A stretch of DNA of 64,000 nt from Victivallis lenta. GTDB lineage: Bacteria > Verrucomicrobiota > Lentisphaeria > Victivallales > Victivallaceae. The notes beneath the pieces are model-generated. The model had not been told where the DNA came from. It was given only the letters and a program-made list of their open reading frames with translations, and ran no database searches. Below are positions 1 to 8,230 of the stretch, piece by piece (the stretch's first letter is position 1; every line of letters starts with the position of its first letter). Position numbers and translations under genes: made by a program. The stretch spans positions 62,001 to 126,000 of the forward strand of contig NZ_VUNS01000001.1 of assembly GCF_009695545.1 (NCBI RefSeq). The letters run 5' to 3'.

Positions 1-363
1 CACTCCGAGGATGAACGCGGCAATATCGTCCGTCTGCTGAAGCCGGTGAAATTCCGGTTCCGCGAGAAAACGTTCATCGTGCATGCCGGATTCGAGTGCG
101 ACGGCGTGAGCGTCCCGCGTCCGGCATGGCCGCTGGTGTCGCCGCAGATCGATCCGCGCAGCCTCCGGGCCGGAATCGCGCACGACTACATTTACCGGGT
201 TCAGCCGGAGGGCTGGACGCGCGCCGAAGCCGACCTGATGTTTTTGTGTTTCCTGATTGAAGACGGCCTCGCTGTGCCGCGCGCACTGGCCGCCTACGCC
301 GCCGTCCGCGTTTGTGGCTGGAAGGCGTGGAACGACAACCGCAAACTGCTGGAGGGCGCGTAA
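1..363 (+). CDS. DUF1353-like phage protein, 5' end outside window
   Basis: The reading frame is open from the first base, so the true start lies upstream; a GTG at 46 is internal or an alternative start. The 120 visible residues show the pattern of the phage-associated DUF1353 family: a beta-rich opening, AGFECDGVSVPR (the family's AGFxTDxxSVPR segment), then an AHDYIY motif, an RAEADLMF helix and a closing AAVRVCGWKAW. The molecular function of the family is not settled; it is usually found in late tail or lysis-side phage modules. The stop codon overlaps the next start (TAATG), indicating translational coupling with the small membrane protein that follows. Confidence 0.75.
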   Translation, partial: HSEDERGNIVRLLKPVKFRFREKTFIVHAGFECDGVSVPRPAWPLVSPQIDPRSLRAGIAHDYIYRVQPEGWTRAEADLMFLCFLIEDGLAVPRALAAYAAVRVCGWKAWNDNRKLLEGA

Positions 364-578
364 TGGAAACAACCGTTGAAGCGATCGTGAAGCTGCTTGC
401 GGTGATCGTGCCGATTTGCGGCGGCCTGCTCTGGATCATCAAGCAGAACCGCCGGATCGAAAAAAGTCAGGCGGCCATGCTGAAGAAGGTAAACAAGATC
501 GACAAACATAAAGTGTCGTACAAAGTGTGCGACCAGCGCCGGGCTGAATGCCCGTGCAAAACCAGCAAAGGAGACTGA
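363..578 (+). CDS. Small single-span membrane protein of phage module
   Basis: This is a 71-residue protein starting at the ATG that overlaps the previous stop (TAATG). A longer in-frame start at 312 would sit inside the DUF1353-like gene and is less likely. Residues 7-27 form one hydrophobic span (IVKLLAVIVPICGGLLWIIK), followed by a charged, Lys-rich cytoplasmic tail ending in a short Cys-containing segment (CDQRRAECPCK). Size and position between a DUF1353-like gene and a small lipoprotein suggest a holin-accessory or spanin-like component, but no specific family is recognised. The Shine-Dalgarno sequence of the next gene (AAAGGAG) lies over its last codons. Confidence 0.6.
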   Translation: METTVEAIVKLLAVIVPICGGLLWIIKQNRRIEKSQAAMLKKVNKIDKHKVSYKVCDQRRAECPCKTSKGD

Positions 579-582
579 AACC

Positions 583-999
583 ATGAAAAAAATCATCATC
601 GCCCTCGCCGTCATCGCCGCCACGCTGCTGCTGCCGGGATGCAGCCACAACACGGGAGCCTTCACGCTCGGAACCCGGATCAATGCCGGGCTCGATCCGC
701 AGAACGCGACGGCGAACCTCAGCTATACGGACGGCCTGAACGTCGTCGACGTCAGCCGGGAGAACACAAGCTGGGATATCGAAATCGACGCCGACAACGG
801 CGTTTCGGTCGACGACAGTACCGGAACCGTCAAAGGCGTGAAACGCCTGCGCCGCGACGTCGGACCGCAGATCACCGGCTATCTGGTCGACCTCGCGGCC
901 AAAGACCCGGAAATGGCGAAAACGTATGTGAAATCGATGAAACTCTACTGGCAGTACCGCCTCGAAAAGCTGCGGGAGGCAGACAGCCGGACGGAGTGA
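583..999 (+). CDS. Small lipoprotein of phage module
   Basis: This 138-residue protein has a lipoprotein signal peptide: MKK, a hydrophobic run to residue 18, and a lipobox LLPGC with Cys at about 20. The mature part is hydrophilic, rich in Asn, Asp and Thr, and ends in a charged helix (KSMKLYWQYRLEKLREAD). The start is supported by AAAGGAG ten bases upstream. The gene follows the membrane protein by 4 bases in the same operon. A lipoprotein behind a single-span protein recalls two-component spanins, but Rz1 proteins are normally shorter and Pro-rich, so the role is left open. Confidence 0.6.
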   Translation: MKKIIIALAVIAATLLLPGCSHNTGAFTLGTRINAGLDPQNATANLSYTDGLNVVDVSRENTSWDIEIDADNGVSVDDSTGTVKGVKRLRRDVGPQITGYLVDLAAKDPEMAKTYVKSMKLYWQYRLEKLREADSRTE

Positions 1000-1116
1000 A
1001 CAGACCGCGGGACGCTCCGAAAGTGCAAACCGATCCACTCTGACCGTTATTTCCGGCAGGATCACGGATATGCGGAAAAAACATCCCCTGATCGTCGGAA
1101 TGGGCAGTACCATTCA

Positions 1117-1149
1117 ACGTCTCAACACGGCGTTGACAAGTTGAGACGT
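1117..1149. repeat. Perfect 10-bp inverted repeat next to phage genes
   Basis: ACGTCTCAAC at 1117-1126 and GTTGAGACGT at 1140-1149 are exact reverse complements separated by 13 bases. No T-tract follows on either strand, so a simple intrinsic terminator is unlikely. The repeat lies in the 273-base gap between the last phage-type gene and the convergent RRM gene. It could be an operator, an attachment-site arm or an RNA hairpin. Confidence 0.5.
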
Positions 1150-1201
1150 CCAAATCCGACCGGGGCTGAACGAATTCGAACAGAAGGAAACGGAAAGAAA
1201 C

Positions 1202-1242
1202 AAAAAACGGCACCGGTGAAGTTTTCTCCACCGGCGCCGTTT
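1202..1242 (-). terminator. Intrinsic terminator of the RRM gene
   Basis: A 14-bp stem with one mismatch (1205-1218 with 1229-1242, GC-rich core ACCGGTG/CACCGG) is followed on the minus strand by a run of T residues (the A-run at 1202-1207). It lies 31 bases beyond the stop codon of the RRM-protein gene. Confidence 0.85.
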
Positions 1243-1273
1243 CTAGTTCACTGATACGCGAAGCGTACCGGGG

Positions 1274-1576
1274 TCAGAAGCGACGGCCGCCGCCGAAACC
1301 GCCGCGGCTGCCGCCTTCACGACGCGGACGTTCCTCACGGGGACGCGCCTCGTTGACCACGAGCTCGCGGCCGCCCTGCTTCGTGCCGTTGATCGCCTCG
1401 ATCGCGGCCTGTGCTTCACCGGCATTGTCCATTTCGACGAAGCCGAAGCCCTTGGCGCGGCCGGTGTCACGGTCCATGACCAGACGGGCGCTCGAAACGC
1501 CGCCGTAGGTCCCGAACAGGTTCCGGAGGTCGTCTTCGCTCATCGAGTAAGGCATGTTTCCGACGTAGATATTCAT
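1274..1576 (-). CDS. RRM-type RNA-binding protein
   Basis: This is a 100-residue protein of the short bacterial RRM (RNA recognition motif) family found in cyanobacteria and the PVC group. RNP2 is IYVGNM at residues 2-7 and RNP1 is KGFGFVEM at about 42-49, the aromatic core that stacks on RNA bases. After the single RRM (about 1-78) comes an Arg/Gly-rich tail (RREGGSRGGFGGGRRF), typical of RNA-chaperone relatives of cold-shock proteins. The start at 1576 is chosen because AAGGAAG lies just upstream and the RRM begins there; the frame stays open further upstream without family similarity. A paralogue lies at 28005-28304 with a different tail. Confidence 0.9.
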   Translation of the reverse strand: MNIYVGNMPYSMSEDDLRNLFGTYGGVSSARLVMDRDTGRAKGFGFVEMDNAGEAQAAIEAINGTKQGGRELVVNEARPREERPRREGGSRGGFGGGRRF

Positions 1577-1968
1577 TTTTCTTCCTTTTCCGCGGCAAAT
1601 ATGCACGCTTTTTCTCTCCCCGTACTTCGTTATGACACAATTGAATATACTTCCGCATTGCGACACCGGACAGAGGGGGAGAGAAATAATCTGCAACCAT
1701 CTGGAATGAGCCTGCGGAATATCCTGAAACGGCCTTATGACCGGAGGACCTTTGGCATCGGCGCTTTCGGAAGCGCCTGCTTACGGTAGGAACGTACCAA
1801 ATCAAAAACTTTCTGAAAATGCCCGGAGGGGGGTGCTTATTCCATAAAAATGCCGACGCCGGCAAATCGTTCACCCGGAAATTCCGAACTTTGGTTAAGA
1901 ATATAACTGCCGTTTCCGCAATTACAACCGAAATTTCAGATATTTTGCGTTTATTTTTAAGAGACCGC
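1577..1968. other. Intergenic region between RRM gene and GntR regulator
   Basis: These 392 bases contain no ORF I can support. The part adjoining the RRM gene is its 5' leader; a TATATT box on the minus strand near 1652 could serve as its -10, but no convincing -35 is visible. Nothing else recognisable was seen. Confidence 0.4.
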
Positions 1969-3024
1969 TCAAAAGCGCTCCGAATCCCCGGCTTTCCACT
2001 CCCGGATGATCCGCGGGATCAGGCAGTCCCGGCGCGGTCCGCCCCGCATCTCCGAAAAAAGCCGGTTGCAGGCGGCGGTGGCAAGCGCGTCGAAATCCTG
2101 ATCGACAACCCAGCCGCTGAAATCCGGCTCCCAGACCGAAGCCTCCCCGATCAGGCGGCAGCGGCCGCAATCAAGCTTGTGCCGGCGCAGCAGGGGCGCA
2201 ATGTCGCGCAACATCCCGCCGACGGCGTAAATCGCCTGCGGCGCGTCGAGCAGATCAAGCATCGTGCCGAGCCGCTCCTCCATCCCCGCTCCGCGAAGCA
2301 CGAGAAGCCTGTCGTTGAACGGCACACCGGCCTCGCGGAACGCGCGTTCCAGCCCGGCGATCTGGAGCATGCCGCGCCGTTTGGCGACGACGATCGGAGA
2401 AGTGCGCCCTTCGGCCAGCAGCCTCCGGCCGACTTCATACCCTTCCTGCTCGACATCCATCGAAACGCACGAAAATCCCTCACGCCGGTCGTTGACCGTG
2501 ACGACCGGAACCTTCAGAGCCCGGGCGAATCCGTCGGCGGCGGCGGACGGCGCGAAATCCGGCCCGAGCCAGATCATGCCCGCCATGGATGAAAGCTCCA
2601 TGCTCCCGAGCACCCGCTCCGTCGTGTACATGAGGCTGACGTTATAGAGCAGCCGGCGCGTACCGGTGACGGCCCGGCCGGTGGAGGCGAGCAGATTCCA
2701 CAGGAAATTCTCGAAATAGATCTGCCGGCCGTCCGCGGCCAGCACGCCGATCACGTCGCATTTCCCGCGCAGCCACGCGCGGTCCGGATTCGTGAAAAGG
2801 CCGATCCCCTTCCGGGCGGTCAGATATCCGTCGTCCGTCAGCTCCTTCAGCGCCCGCTGCACTGTCGCGATGCTGACGCCGAACTCTCCGGCCAGTTCCC
2901 GCATCGAAGCAAGCCGCACCGGCATATTTCCGGCCGCCAGCACCGAGTCGATGACATATTTCCGGATCCGCTGATATTCGGCCACGGAAGGCGTTTTGGT
3001 GATGCTCGGTCTCTTTCCGGTCAT
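1969..3024 (-). CDS. GntR/LacI-type transcriptional regulator
   Basis: This 351-residue regulator has a GntR-type winged helix-turn-helix at about residues 14-80 (RIRKYVIDSV, then the SMRELAGEFGVSIATVQRALKEL recognition region and the DGYLTARKGIGLF wing). A periplasmic-binding-protein-like effector domain of the LacI type fills the rest (RGKCDVIGVLAAD, VVTVNDRREGFSCVSMD, EGYEVGRRLLAEG). Such hybrids respond to sugars and repress or activate catabolic genes. The start is supported by GAGGAG four to five bases upstream. It lies 33 bases after the MEMO-like gene and in line with pheA, so the three may share a transcript; its own targets are not evident here. Confidence 0.85.
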   Translation of the reverse strand: MTGKRPSITKTPSVAEYQRIRKYVIDSVLAAGNMPVRLASMRELAGEFGVSIATVQRALKELTDDGYLTARKGIGLFTNPDRAWLRGKCDVIGVLAADGRQIYFENFLWNLLASTGRAVTGTRRLLYNVSLMYTTERVLGSMELSSMAGMIWLGPDFAPSAAADGFARALKVPVVTVNDRREGFSCVSMDVEQEGYEVGRRLLAEGRTSPIVVAKRRGMLQIAGLERAFREAGVPFNDRLLVLRGAGMEERLGTMLDLLDAPQAIYAVGGMLRDIAPLLRRHKLDCGRCRLIGEASVWEPDFSGWVVDQDFDALATAACNRLFSEMRGGPRRDCLIPRIIREWKAGDSERF

Positions 3025-3057
3025 ATTCTCCTCGTCTCATCCGGGTGCGGAAACAGG

Positions 3058-3939
3058 TCAATGCGTGAAACAGATCGATTCATAGCCGACCGCATTCGAG
3101 CAGTCGCCGGTCAGCTCGCCGCTGTTCGATTCAGCCGCGATGCGCCCTTTGATTTCATGCGCCGGGTCGAGCACGTCCAGAATGCCGAGAAAGAGCGCAA
3201 TCGGGTTCATGCCGCAGATCGTCGCGCCGGTCCGGCCGAGAAACGCCGCAAAGCCGGGCAGGTCGCGGTTTGCAATGAGTTCGGCGGCAGCGTGGTCCTG
3301 CTCCCGCAGCCGCTCCAAAACATTTTCCGTAAATGGAACATAGCGGAAACGGCTGCCGTAATGCGTGAAGTCCGAGCTCACGATCCAGAGCGTACCGGGC
3401 GCATCGAGCGAGGCCATGAGCGACGCGAGAGAGTGCACGTCCTGCATCGACAGCGAACCGACCACGAGCGGCAGAACCTCGGGCTGCCCGCAGATGTACT
3501 GCACCAGCGGCAGCTGCACCTCGAGCGAATGCTCCTTGATATGCGCGTCATCGCGGACCGCCACGAGCGGGGAGTTCCATTCCCCCATCGTCCCGATCAG
3601 CTCGACGGCGGTCGACAGGTCGCCGAACGGCGTCCGCCAGCGGTTGAAAGTCGGCACGGCGATTCCGCGGAACCCGATATAATGCGAGGGGCCGAGCAGG
3701 ATGACCCGGCTGACCTGCCGCTTCCGCAGAGGCGCCATGGCCGCCATCGCGGTCGGCAGCGAAAAGAGGTAACCGGCATGCGGCAGGACCACGCCCCGGA
3801 CGGCGGGAGCCTGCGGATCCGGCGGGGGGAGCTTGCCCTCCGCCTCCGCCAGCCGGCGGCGCAGCAGCAGAGAATCCCCTTCGTAAAACGTTCCGGCCAC
3901 GGCGGAAAGCCGCACCTTCTGCTGATCGCGGATCGCCAT
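3058..3939 (-). CDS. AmmeMemoRadiSam system protein B (MEMO1 family)
   Basis: This 293-residue protein of the MEMO family is structurally related to class III non-haem-iron extradiol dioxygenases. Family landmarks are present: LPHAGYLFS near residue 52, GPSHYIGF near 84, HIKEHSLEVQLP near 134, and SSDFTHYG near 190, giving the conserved His set of the putative metal site. In bacteria and archaea the gene usually goes with an AMMECR1-domain protein and a radical SAM enzyme; neither is in this window. GGGGGG just upstream of the ATG acts as ribosome site. It sits 20 bases after pheA. The biochemical role of this family in bacteria is unknown. Confidence 0.88.
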   Translation of the reverse strand: MAIRDQQKVRLSAVAGTFYEGDSLLLRRRLAEAEGKLPPPDPQAPAVRGVVLPHAGYLFSLPTAMAAMAPLRKRQVSRVILLGPSHYIGFRGIAVPTFNRWRTPFGDLSTAVELIGTMGEWNSPLVAVRDDAHIKEHSLEVQLPLVQYICGQPEVLPLVVGSLSMQDVHSLASLMASLDAPGTLWIVSSDFTHYGSRFRYVPFTENVLERLREQDHAAAELIANRDLPGFAAFLGRTGATICGMNPIALFLGILDVLDPAHEIKGRIAAESNSGELTGDCSNAVGYESICFTH

Positions 3940-3959
3940 CGTCCCCCCTTCCCTTACGG

Positions 3960-5024
3960 TTACTGCAGGATTCTCGGATAGCTGCCGAACACCTTGAACA
4001 TCGCGCAGTCCTGCTTGAGCTCCGCGCAGGCGGCGGCGATTTCGGGCTCGTCCCGGTGTCCGAGGATATCGACGAAGAAGCAGTATTCCCAGTTGCCGCT
4101 CTTGAGCGGCCGGCTCTCGATCATGGTCATCGAAATGTTGTGGTTGCGGAACGGCCGCAGCGCGTCGTAAAGCGCACCGGCACGGTCGTGCAGCGCGAAA
4201 CAGAGACTCGTCTTGTCATCGCCGGAGGGTTTGTTCTCCTGGCGGCCGATCACAAGGAAGCGCGTGATGTTCCGCGAATTGTCCTCGATGTTCTCGGCGA
4301 TGCAGGGCAGCTCGGAATATTCGCGCGCGAGGGCGCCGGCAATGGCGGCCGCGTCGCTTTCTCGTTCGGCCAGCTCGATCGCGCGGGTCGTGCTGGTCAC
4401 CTCGATCAGCGTGGCGTTGCGCAGATTCGCCTGCAGGTATTCGCGGCACTGGCCGAACGGCTGGGGATGGCTGTAAATGCAGCGGATCTCCGACACCGGG
4501 CTCGCGCTGTAAAGGAAGAGATGCACCGGCAGGTTGAACTCCGCCACGGCCTTCACGTTCGACGCGGTAAGCGAATCAAGCGTCGGATTCACGACACCTT
4601 CGGTCGTGTTCTCAACCGGCACCATGCCGTAGTCGGCGCGGCCCGATTCGACGGCGCGGAACACGTCTCCGATCGCCGCCTCCGGCTGCGCGACGACGCC
4701 GCGGCCGAATTTCTCAAGCACGGCCAGATGCGAAAAAGTGCCTTCCGGCCCCATGTAAGCGACGGTGACCGGCCGTTCGAGCTTGATCGTCGCAGACATG
4801 ATTTCGCGGTAGATCGCCAGCAGCGACTCCCGGTCGAGCGGGCCCGGATTGAGGTTGGCCAGACGCTCGAGAAGAATCCGTTCGCGTTCCGGCACATAAA
4901 TGGGCTGATTGTTCTCGTGCTTCCAGACGCCGATCTGACGGCCGAGTTCGCACCGCTCGTTCAGCAGGCGGACGATTTCGGCGTCGATGGCATCGATTCC
5001 GGTCCTCAGTTTCTCAATATCCAT
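3960..5024 (-). CDS. pheA: Bifunctional chorismate mutase / prephenate dehydratase
   Basis: This 354-residue P-protein converts chorismate to prephenate and then to phenylpyruvate, the committed steps of phenylalanine synthesis. Residues 1-85 form an AroQ chorismate-mutase helix bundle (RTGIDAIDAEIVRLLNERCELGRQIG). Residues 90-270 are the prephenate dehydratase domain (VAYMGPEGTFSHLA, GMVPVENTTEGVV, and the catalytic NITRFLVI, which carries the TRF motif). A C-terminal ACT domain (RAGALYDALRPFRNHNISMTMIESRP) is the expected site of phenylalanine feedback. The ATG at 5024 is chosen because the mutase helix starts there; the frame remains open upstream with unrelated, basic sequence. A possible attenuator precedes it (5059-5086). 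Confidence 0.95.
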   Translation of the reverse strand: MDIEKLRTGIDAIDAEIVRLLNERCELGRQIGVWKHENNQPIYVPERERILLERLANLNPGPLDRESLLAIYREIMSATIKLERPVTVAYMGPEGTFSHLAVLEKFGRGVVAQPEAAIGDVFRAVESGRADYGMVPVENTTEGVVNPTLDSLTASNVKAVAEFNLPVHLFLYSASPVSEIRCIYSHPQPFGQCREYLQANLRNATLIEVTSTTRAIELAERESDAAAIAGALAREYSELPCIAENIEDNSRNITRFLVIGRQENKPSGDDKTSLCFALHDRAGALYDALRPFRNHNISMTMIESRPLKSGNWEYCFFVDILGHRDEPEIAAACAELKQDCAMFKVFGSYPRILQ

Positions 5025-5058
5025 ACCATATCCGATTATTTGGTTATTCGATTTTGCG

Positions 5059-5086
5059 AAAAAATCGCAGGTGCGATCCCGATCGC
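5059..5086 (-). promoter_or_regulatory. Possible transcription attenuator upstream of pheA
   Basis: On the minus strand the order is GCGAT (5086-5082), a CGGG loop, ATCGC (5077-5073), an ACCT loop, GCGAT (5068-5064), then five or more T residues. The middle ATCGC can pair with either flanking GCGAT: with the downstream copy it makes a hairpin plus U-tract (terminator), with the upstream copy it blocks that hairpin. No Phe-rich leader peptide or T-box sequence was found, so the sensing mechanism is unknown. The stems are only 5 bp. Confidence 0.4.
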
Positions 5087-5155
5087 TCCGGAACGGGGTT
5101 GAATTAATAAACTTTGGAATGTACTTTATTTCAATGGCATAATTGGAGGAAACCG

Positions 5156-6202
5156 ATGTTTTTTTTGAAAATTTTCGCTTTTGCGGTATTTTGCGCCCTG
5201 TTTGCGGCCGGCTGCACGAGTTCCGGGACGGGGGAAGGCATCGTCTACGCCCCTCCCCGCGCCGACGCCGCGACACTGGCGAAGCGCAGCGGCGAACTGG
5301 CCGCGGCGCTTGCGCCCTGCGAAGTGCGCGGGCTCGCGTTCTACCCCGAAAACCTGCGCAAGCTCCACCTCGACTCGCCGGATGAGTTTCTGAACCTGGC
5401 CGGACAATTCGGCTTCAACCGGTTCTATGTCTGCCTGACAAGCCCCGATTCGCTCGAACACCCGGGACTGCCGGTCTTGCTCGAAGCGGCGGAGCGGGCC
5501 GGTTACCCGGTCGAAGCGGTGCTTCCCGAGAGCAATTATGTGATCGGGCGGCGCGGCAACTGGCTGCTGAAGCTGTTCGTCCCGGGCGGAACGACGCTGG
5601 AGAAGATGCTTGAGCACATCCGCGAATTCGAGGCGGAGTCGAAGGGTTTCCGTTTCTCCGGCATCACCGTCATCGCCGAGCCGCATCTGTTCACGATGTC
5701 GAACATCCACCGCCCGAAGGAACAGGTCTATGCCTGGAGCGAAAGCACCTACGGTCCGGGGCTCGACAACGACATGATGATGAAGCTTACGCTCGACAAG
5801 CTCGAAGCATTCTCGACCATGCTCGGCGGAACTCCGCTCACGGTCGCGATTCCGGATTTCTACCAGGAGCTGGCGGAAGACGGCAAACTGACCTGCGGCT
5901 CCGTGGAGGATTTCGAAAAGTTCGCGTCGAAGGTCATGATCCTGAATGCCGGCAACAAACCGACCGAAGCGATCGAGGCGGTGCGGAACGAACTGAGGGG
6001 AGCCCGTCCCGATTCGCTGCTCGTCTCGGTGACGCTGGCGGAACATACGTCGGTCACCACCGGGGCTCTGCGCCGCCGCAACTGGACCGACTTCACCCGT
6101 TCGCTGGGCCATGCGATTTCCGACTGGAAACAATCTCCGGCTTTCGACGGCATCGTGCTCGGCCCGTTTTCCCAAATCGAAACGCTGTACCAGGAGAAAT
6201 AA
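5156..6202 (+). CDS. Lipoprotein of unknown function
   Basis: This 348-residue protein has a lipoprotein signal (FFLKIFAFAVFCALFAAGC, lipobox AAGC, Cys at about 20), so it should be membrane-anchored outside the cytoplasm. The start at 5156 is fixed by GGAGGA six bases upstream; an upstream in-frame ATG at 5114 lacks a ribosome site. The mature protein alternates predicted strands and helices (GFNRFYVCLTSPDS, GITVIAEPHLF, TVAIPDFYQELAEDG, FDGIVLGPFSQ), resembling a TIM-barrel glycosidase-like fold, but no family motif is recognised. Its stop lies 3 bases before nrdR, so it is co-transcribed with nrdR and the methyltransferase. Confidence 0.7.
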   Translation: MFFLKIFAFAVFCALFAAGCTSSGTGEGIVYAPPRADAATLAKRSGELAAALAPCEVRGLAFYPENLRKLHLDSPDEFLNLAGQFGFNRFYVCLTSPDSLEHPGLPVLLEAAERAGYPVEAVLPESNYVIGRRGNWLLKLFVPGGTTLEKMLEHIREFEAESKGFRFSGITVIAEPHLFTMSNIHRPKEQVYAWSESTYGPGLDNDMMMKLTLDKLEAFSTMLGGTPLTVAIPDFYQELAEDGKLTCGSVEDFEKFASKVMILNAGNKPTEAIEAVRNELRGARPDSLLVSVTLAEHTSVTTGALRRRNWTDFTRSLGHAISDWKQSPAFDGIVLGPFSQIETLYQEK

Positions 6203-6205
6203 ACC

Positions 6206-6652
<447 letters not shown>

Positions 6653-6665
6653 ACGGGGAACCATT

Positions 6666-7856
6666 GTGAAAGAACCGATGCTTGTGCTGTTGCCCGGGCG
6701 CGAGAAATCGCTGCTCCGCCGTCATGTCTGGATCTTCTCGGGAGCCGTCGCCGCGCTGGAAGGAGAAGCGGCCCCCGGCGAAACCGTCGTCGTAACCGAT
6801 TCGAAACGCCGCTTCCTCGCCCGGGCGGCCTGGTCGCCGGAGTCGCAGCTCGCGGCGCGGATCTGGAGTTTCGACCCGGAGGAGACGATCGACGCGGCGT
6901 TCTTCCGCCGCCGGATCGAAAATGCGGTCGAGTACCGGAAATTTCTCGGGCTCGATGCGCCGGAAGGCGGCTGCCGCCTGATCCATTCCGAGGGCGACGC
7001 GCTGCCCGGACTGATCGTCGACCGCTACGGCGAATATCTGGTCGTCCAGTTCCTGAGCACAGGCGTCGAACGCTTCCGCGCCGAGATCGTCGCCGCGCTG
7101 CAGGCGGCGACCGGGGCAAAGGGGATCTACGAACGCTCCGACGTCGGCGTCCGGGCGAAGGAGGGACTGCCGGAGAGAAGCGGGCTGCTGGCCGGCGCGG
7201 AGCCGCCGAATCCCCTCGTCATCACCGAAAACGGTGCGAAGTTCGCGGTGGATGTGCGCCACGGGCAGAAGAGCGGCTTTTATTTCGACCAGCGGGATTC
7301 CCGCCGGGCGGTCCGCGAATTCGCCGCAGGACGCCGGGTGCTGAACGCGTTTTCGTACACCGGCGGCTTCGGGGCGGCGGCGGTGCTGGCCGGCGCGGAA
7401 CACGTGGTCAACATCGACTCATCGGCGCCGGCGCTGAAGCTGGCCCGGCATAATATGGAAATGAATCGCATTCCGCCGGAGCGGTACGAAAACCGCGAAG
7501 CGGATGTGTTCGGCGAGTTGCGCCGCTTTGCGGAAGAGGGGCGGAAGTTCGACCTGGTGGTGCTCGATCCGCCGAAGTTCATCGAATCGCAGCGGGCGCT
7601 GACGCGCGGCTGCCGGGCGTATCAGGACATTGCGCGGCTCGGCTTCGGGCTGCTCGCGCCGGGCGGACTGCTCTTCAACTTCTCCTGTTCGGGGCTGATG
7701 ACGCCGGAGCTGTTCCAGAAGATCACGGCCGACGCGGCGGTCGAAGCCGGGGTGCGCGGCCGGCTCGTCAGGCATCTCGAACAGGCGCCGGACCACCCGA
7801 CCGCGCTGGCAGTGCCGGAAGGCTTCTACCTGAAGGGCCTGGTCACGCGGATCTGA
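6666..7856 (+). CDS. Class I SAM-dependent rRNA methyltransferase, RlmI type
   Basis: This 396-residue protein has the architecture of RlmI-type 23S rRNA m5C methyltransferases: an N-terminal PUA domain (about 1-75), a linker domain, and a Rossmann methyltransferase domain from about 200. SAM-binding and catalytic motifs are visible: NAFSYTGGFGAAAVLAGA (motif I), VVLDPPKF (motif IV) and LLFNFSCSG, containing the Cys expected to attack the base. A GTG start at 6666 is used because GGGGAA lies just upstream; an ATG at 6678 is the alternative. Methylation of C1962-equivalent is the family activity; site specificity is not proven here. Confidence 0.88.
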   Translation: MKEPMLVLLPGREKSLLRRHVWIFSGAVAALEGEAAPGETVVVTDSKRRFLARAAWSPESQLAARIWSFDPEETIDAAFFRRRIENAVEYRKFLGLDAPEGGCRLIHSEGDALPGLIVDRYGEYLVVQFLSTGVERFRAEIVAALQAATGAKGIYERSDVGVRAKEGLPERSGLLAGAEPPNPLVITENGAKFAVDVRHGQKSGFYFDQRDSRRAVREFAAGRRVLNAFSYTGGFGAAAVLAGAEHVVNIDSSAPALKLARHNMEMNRIPPERYENREADVFGELRRFAEEGRKFDLVVLDPPKFIESQRALTRGCRAYQDIARLGFGLLAPGGLLFNFSCSGLMTPELFQKITADAAVEAGVRGRLVRHLEQAPDHPTALAVPEGFYLKGLVTRI

Positions 7857-7983
7857 ACGACCAGACCTTCCCCGGAGAGGCCGGCCGGACCGGCCGTCTT
7901 TCCGGAGAAGTCCCGGTTCCGCCTCTCACGCCCGCGGTTCGACAGCCGCCGGAACGCTGATTCGCGCAACACGCTTCCACGGA
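7857..7983. other. Convergent intergenic spacer
   Basis: This lies between the methyltransferase stop and the end of the broken PqqD-like gene. A GC-rich near-palindrome (CGGCCGGACCGGCCG, about 7881-7895) followed by GTCTTTCC could act as a weak terminator for the plus-strand operon. No gene is supported. Confidence 0.35.
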
Positions 7984-8230
7984 TCAAGGCTGTTCCGACA
8001 GAAAGCCCGGTTCCAGCAGGGAGCTGAAAATTTCGCCGATATCGTCCCGCGCGGATTCCGGAACTTCGGAGAACTCCCGCCGGAGTATGAAAAAAAACAT
8101 GTTCCCGGTCGGCGCCCGGCGAAGCATTCTCCCATATGATTTCAGCCACGACGTTCATACCGAACGACTTGCCGGTTTCGGCGCTGAAAAGTACCGCACC
8201 TATCTCTTCTTCGTCGCGGTAAACCGTCAT
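7984..8230 (-). pseudogene. PqqD-like (RiPP recognition element) gene, frameshifted at an 8-base homopolymer
   Basis: From the ATG at 8230 the first frame reads a PqqD-type N-terminal half (EEIGAVLFSAETGKSFGMN, then VVAEIIWE). It loses similarity immediately after a run of eight A/T bases at 8090-8097. One base out of frame, the rest of the domain follows: ILRREFSEVPESARDDIGEI, FSSLLEPGFL, then TGA at 7984-7986. Deleting one base of the run restores a continuous domain of about 81 residues. PqqD-family proteins bind RiPP leader peptides and present them to modifying enzymes. The cause could be a true disabling mutation, a sequencing error in the homopolymer, or +1 slippage. The ATG overlaps the stop of the upstream ORF (ATGA), as in an operon. 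Confidence 0.72.
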
